Source: Pseudorhodoplanes sp. (lineage in GTDB: Bacteria > Pseudomonadota > Alphaproteobacteria > Rhizobiales > Xanthobacteraceae). Taken from it: 64,000 bases of DNA. Numbering within the stretch: position 1 is the stretch's first letter; each line of letters opens with the position of its first letter. Below are positions 62,318 to 64,000 of the stretch, in pieces. Where the stretch lies: contig JALHOD010000005.1 of the NCBI GenBank assembly GCA_022843165.1, positions 157,953 through 221,952 of the forward strand, written 5' to 3'. The notes under the pieces were generated by a model. The model had not been told where the DNA came from and did not search any database. It saw nothing but the letters and a program-made list of their open reading frames with translations. A program made the translations under genes and the position numbers.

Positions 62318-63124
62318 TCACTTCAGCCGTTCGATCAGCGCCATGGCGGCCGCTGGCATGCGGACCTTGGCTTCGTGGATGAAATAGATGAAGACATCGC
62401 GCGGCTGTTTTTTCGGTTTTGATCTTTCGTCGATCACCGGCAGGTCGGCGGGCGCGCCGCCCTTGGCCCAGAGTTTTGCGCGCGCCGCCCAGGCATCGAG
62501 CGCTTTTGGCGGGTAGCCGGTGGCCAGTTTCTCCTGGCCCTTCTGCAGGCGCGCATAGACAAAGTCGCCGGTGATGTCGGCGATGGCCGGATAGCTCGCG
62601 TGCTCGGCAAAGACCACCGGCGTGTCGAACTTCCGGAGCAGGGCGACGAAGTCCGGCATGCGGAAACTGTCATGCCGCACTTCGACCACATGACGCAGCT
62701 TTTGCTGGTCGAGCTTTCCGGGCAGCAATTCCAGAAACTTGCCGAAATCCGCGGCATCGAATTTTTTTGCCGGCGCGAATTGCCAGAGCAGGGGGCCGAG
62801 CTTTTCGCCGAGTTCGGCGATGCCCGAGTCAAGAAACCGCTGGATGGAATCGCCGGCTTCCGCCAGCACCCGCCGGTTGGTGGCGAAGCGCGGCCCCTTG
62901 AGCGAGAAGACGAAGCCGTCCGGCACCTCGCCCGCCCATTTGCGGAAGGTCGCGGGTTTCTGCGAGCCGTAGAAGGTCGCGTTGATCTCGATCGAGGTCA
63001 GGCGCTCGCCCGCGTAGCGCAGTTCCTGCGCCTGCGGCAGCCCTTTTGGATAGAACACGCCGCGCCACGGCGCGTAATTCCAGCCGCCGATGCCGGTCAG
63101 AATGCGTCCCTGCGATGTCGGCAT
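62318..63124 (-). CDS. DUF72-family protein
   Basis: This 268-residue protein has the DUF72 (YecE-like) features ILTGIGGWNYAPWRGVFYPKGL at the start, SIEINATFYGSQKPATFRKWA, FVFSLKGPRFATNRR, LLWQFAPAKKFD and VVEVRHDSF, then YARLQK. The fold is a TIM barrel; function is unknown though metal-binding and links to Fe-S repair have been suggested. The ATG at 63124 starts next to the domain; a GTG at 63196 would add 24 basic residues. It is divergent from the DUF992 gene. Confidence 0.86.
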   Translation of the reverse strand: MPTSQGRILTGIGGWNYAPWRGVFYPKGLPQAQELRYAGERLTSIEINATFYGSQKPATFRKWAGEVPDGFVFSLKGPRFATNRRVLAEAGDSIQRFLDSGIAELGEKLGPLLWQFAPAKKFDAADFGKFLELLPGKLDQQKLRHVVEVRHDSFRMPDFVALLRKFDTPVVFAEHASYPAIADITGDFVYARLQKGQEKLATGYPPKALDAWAARAKLWAKGGAPADLPVIDERSKPKKQPRDVFIYFIHEAKVRMPAAAMALIERLK

Positions 63125-63284
63125 CGGGTTTTTTCCGGCGGCGGTTACGGCCGGCGCCTTGCGCCGGATCAATGCGATGGGGGCGGATCGTGACACAAAA
63201 GCTGCGCCCGCCGGGCCATACCTTGTAGCGACTCAGCGGACGCAGCTAAATGCCCGTCCTTTCATCCGAGCGAGGAAAATGCCC

Positions 63285-63752
63285 ATGCGTTTATCGATTC
63301 TCGTTGCGGCCGCGACCGCCGCCATCCTGGCCATGCCGTCGACCGCGCAGGCCCAGCGCGTGCGCGCCGGCGTGCTGACCTGCAACCTCGATCCGACCAT
63401 CGGCCTGATTGTCGGCTCGCAGCAGCAGGCGAGCTGCGTGTTCGACCCGAGCCGGCCGGGCGCCCCGAACGAGCGCTACAGCGCCACGCTCAGCCGCATC
63501 GGCCTCGATCTCGGCGTGCGCGCCGGCGGCGTGCTGGTCTGGGGCGTGTTCGCGGCGACGTCGAAGCTGCCGCCGCGCACGCTCGCCGGCACCTATGTCG
63601 GCGCGGCCGGCGACGCCTCGATCGGCGTCGGCGCGGGCGCCAATGTGCTGGTCGGCGGCTCCAACCGCTCGGTCTCGTTGCAGCCCTTGTCGCTGTCGGG
63701 CGAACTCGGCGTGAACCTGGCGCTGGGCGTCGCGGGATTGAGGCTGTGGTAA
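63285..63752 (+). CDS. secreted DUF992-family protein
   Basis: This 155-residue protein has a signal peptide (MRLSILVAAATAAILAMPSTAQAQ) and a DUF992 domain: AGVLTCNLDPTIGLIVGSQQQASCVFDPS with the two conserved Cys, YSATLSRIGLDLGVRAGGVLVWGVFA and a glycine-rich GDASIGVGAGANVLVGGSNRSVSLQPLSLSG. It is probably a small beta-rich periplasmic or outer-membrane protein. ATG 63285 has GAGGA eight bases upstream; an ATG two codons earlier is an alternative. Confidence 0.87.
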   Translation: MRLSILVAAATAAILAMPSTAQAQRVRAGVLTCNLDPTIGLIVGSQQQASCVFDPSRPGAPNERYSATLSRIGLDLGVRAGGVLVWGVFAATSKLPPRTLAGTYVGAAGDASIGVGAGANVLVGGSNRSVSLQPLSLSGELGVNLALGVAGLRLW

Positions 63753-63777
63753 TTCACTTTCAGTTCTGAGAAAGCAA

Positions 63778-63803
63778 AAGGCCCGGGATCGCTCCCGGGC
63801 CTT
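63778..63803. terminator. bidirectional rho-independent terminator
   Basis: AAGGCCCGGGA and TCCCGGGCCTT form an 11-bp stem with a TCGC loop, with A-rich sequence before and CTTTATT after. It terminates the DUF992 gene on the plus strand and, on the minus strand, whatever reads out of the groEL-tail region. Confidence 0.85.
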
Positions 63804-63828
63804 CTTTATTGTCGAGTAGGCGACGGAC

Positions 63829-63861
63829 TTAGAAGTCCATTCCTCCCATGCCGCCGCCCGC
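63829..63861 (-). pseudogene. isolated groEL C-terminal tail remnant
   Basis: The minus strand reads AGGGMGGMDF then TAA, the conserved end of GroEL. Upstream of the Ala codon the frame enters an unrelated inverted repeat (63862-63886), so only ten codons remain. A second, intact-looking copy of the tail lies 140 bases away at the window edge. This looks like a leftover of a duplication or recombination at groEL. Confidence 0.8.
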
Positions 63862-63886
63862 CTGAAATCGGCAAAGCCGATTTCAG
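63862..63886. repeat. perfect inverted repeat next to the groEL tail remnant
   Basis: CTGAAATCGGC and GCCGATTTCAG flank an AAA loop. It directly abuts the truncated groEL tail, at the point where homology ends, and could be the junction of the event that created the remnant. Confidence 0.75.
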
Positions 63887-63920
63887 ATTCTTTACATTTG
63901 CCGGGCTGCGGCAAAGAAAA

Positions 63921-63942
63921 AGGGGCCGCTTACGCGGCCCCT
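63921..63942 (-). terminator. rho-independent terminator of groEL
   Basis: On the minus strand AGGGGCCGC, GTAA and GCGGCCCCT make a 9-bp stem followed by TTTTCTTTG. It lies 27 bases beyond the groEL stop at 63969. Confidence 0.85.
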
Positions 63943-63968
63943 TCGCATTTCGAAATGTGCGGTTGGAC

Positions 63969-64000
63969 TTAGAAGTCCATTCCTCCCATGCCGCCGCCCG
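63969..64000 (-). CDS. groEL: 60 kDa chaperonin GroEL, last residues (cut by window edge)
   Basis: The minus strand reads GGGMGGMDF and TAA, the hallmark C-terminus of GroEL that lines the folding cavity. Only the last nine or ten codons are inside the window; the rest of the gene lies to the right. Its terminator is visible at 63921-63942. The same 36 bases recur at 63825-63860. Confidence 0.85.
   Translation of the reverse strand, partial: GGGMGGMDF

Noticed and set aside
63291..63914. Minus-strand frame opposite the DUF992 gene, covering the groEL-tail remnant in another frame
   Set aside because: The DUF992 protein has a signal peptide, conserved cysteines and a ribosome-binding site; the opposite frame is Arg/Ala-rich and reads the groEL tail out of frame.

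Overview
The window reads as chromosomal DNA of an alphaproteobacterium of the order Hyphomicrobiales (Rhizobiales), probably on the Bradyrhizobium/Xanthobacter side. The evidence is a complete gene set for the very-long-chain fatty acid of lipid A (acpXL-fabZXL-fabF2XL-fabF1XL-adhXL-lpxXL), a BcsS-type protein, a DUF992 secreted protein, a Liv transporter with a DUF6867-like small membrane protein, and a form II cox cluster. Coding density is high, GC is high, and gene starts often overlap the preceding stop. I see no tRNA, rRNA, CRISPR array, prophage or insertion sequence.

Layout. 1-703: 5' part of a methylmalonate-semialdehyde dehydrogenase gene, divergent from a MotA/MotB-like stator pair (888-2507). 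2601-6639: two tandem Kup potassium transporters, the first divergent at usually conserved positions. 6703-8175: rhodanese and a polyamine-binding protein. 8176-13503 (minus): the lipid A very-long-chain acyl cluster, preceded by an iterated repeat. 13803-17563: membrane and secreted proteins (two alpha/beta hydrolases, an isoprenylcysteine methyltransferase-like protein, an RlpA-like protein). 17676-22879: carboxymuconolactone decarboxylase-like and pyridoxamine-phosphate-oxidase-like proteins, then rpe-PH protein-DUF2259-purB on the minus strand. 22941-29281: BASS transporter, DadA-like oxidoreductase, KTSC protein, P1 peptidase, CcdA, and a COG0523 metallochaperone unit behind a Zur-box-like palindrome. 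29282-29934 carries no convincing gene. 29985-35576 (minus): full branched-chain amino acid ABC transporter. 35770-38595: sterol desaturase-like protein, a 46-residue Gln/Gly-rich protein, a PobR-like regulator, a membrane protein. 38621-42508 (minus): pcaB-pcaD-pcaC plus a luciferase-like monooxygenase. 42650-53123: form II CO-dehydrogenase-like (aerobic molybdenum hydroxylase) cluster with maturation genes coxD, coxE, a split xdhC and a MoeA-MobA fusion. 53262-56771: TetR regulator with a near-perfect operator and an HlyD/ABC-2 exporter. 56773-60384: BcsS, AraC/MFS divergent pair, membrane-anchored cyclic-nucleotide-binding protein. 60597-62009: DUF2946 protein and a YcnI-PCuAC copper-chaperone fusion. 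62010-62317: parS-like site and five 21-bp repeats. 62318-64000: DUF72, DUF992, then the 3' end of groEL, present twice.

Functional themes are outer-membrane lipid tailoring, import of potassium, polyamines and branched-chain amino acids, aromatic catabolism through protocatechuate, a molybdenum hydroxylase with its own assembly line, and copper/zinc handling. The most unusual items are a ketosynthase-like FabF2XL lacking its catalytic Cys, the heptad-coding 21-bp repeat, the duplicated groEL tail, the TetR operator that overlaps an upstream ATG, and the short Gln-rich gene. I did not find a clearly new multi-gene defence or mobile system.
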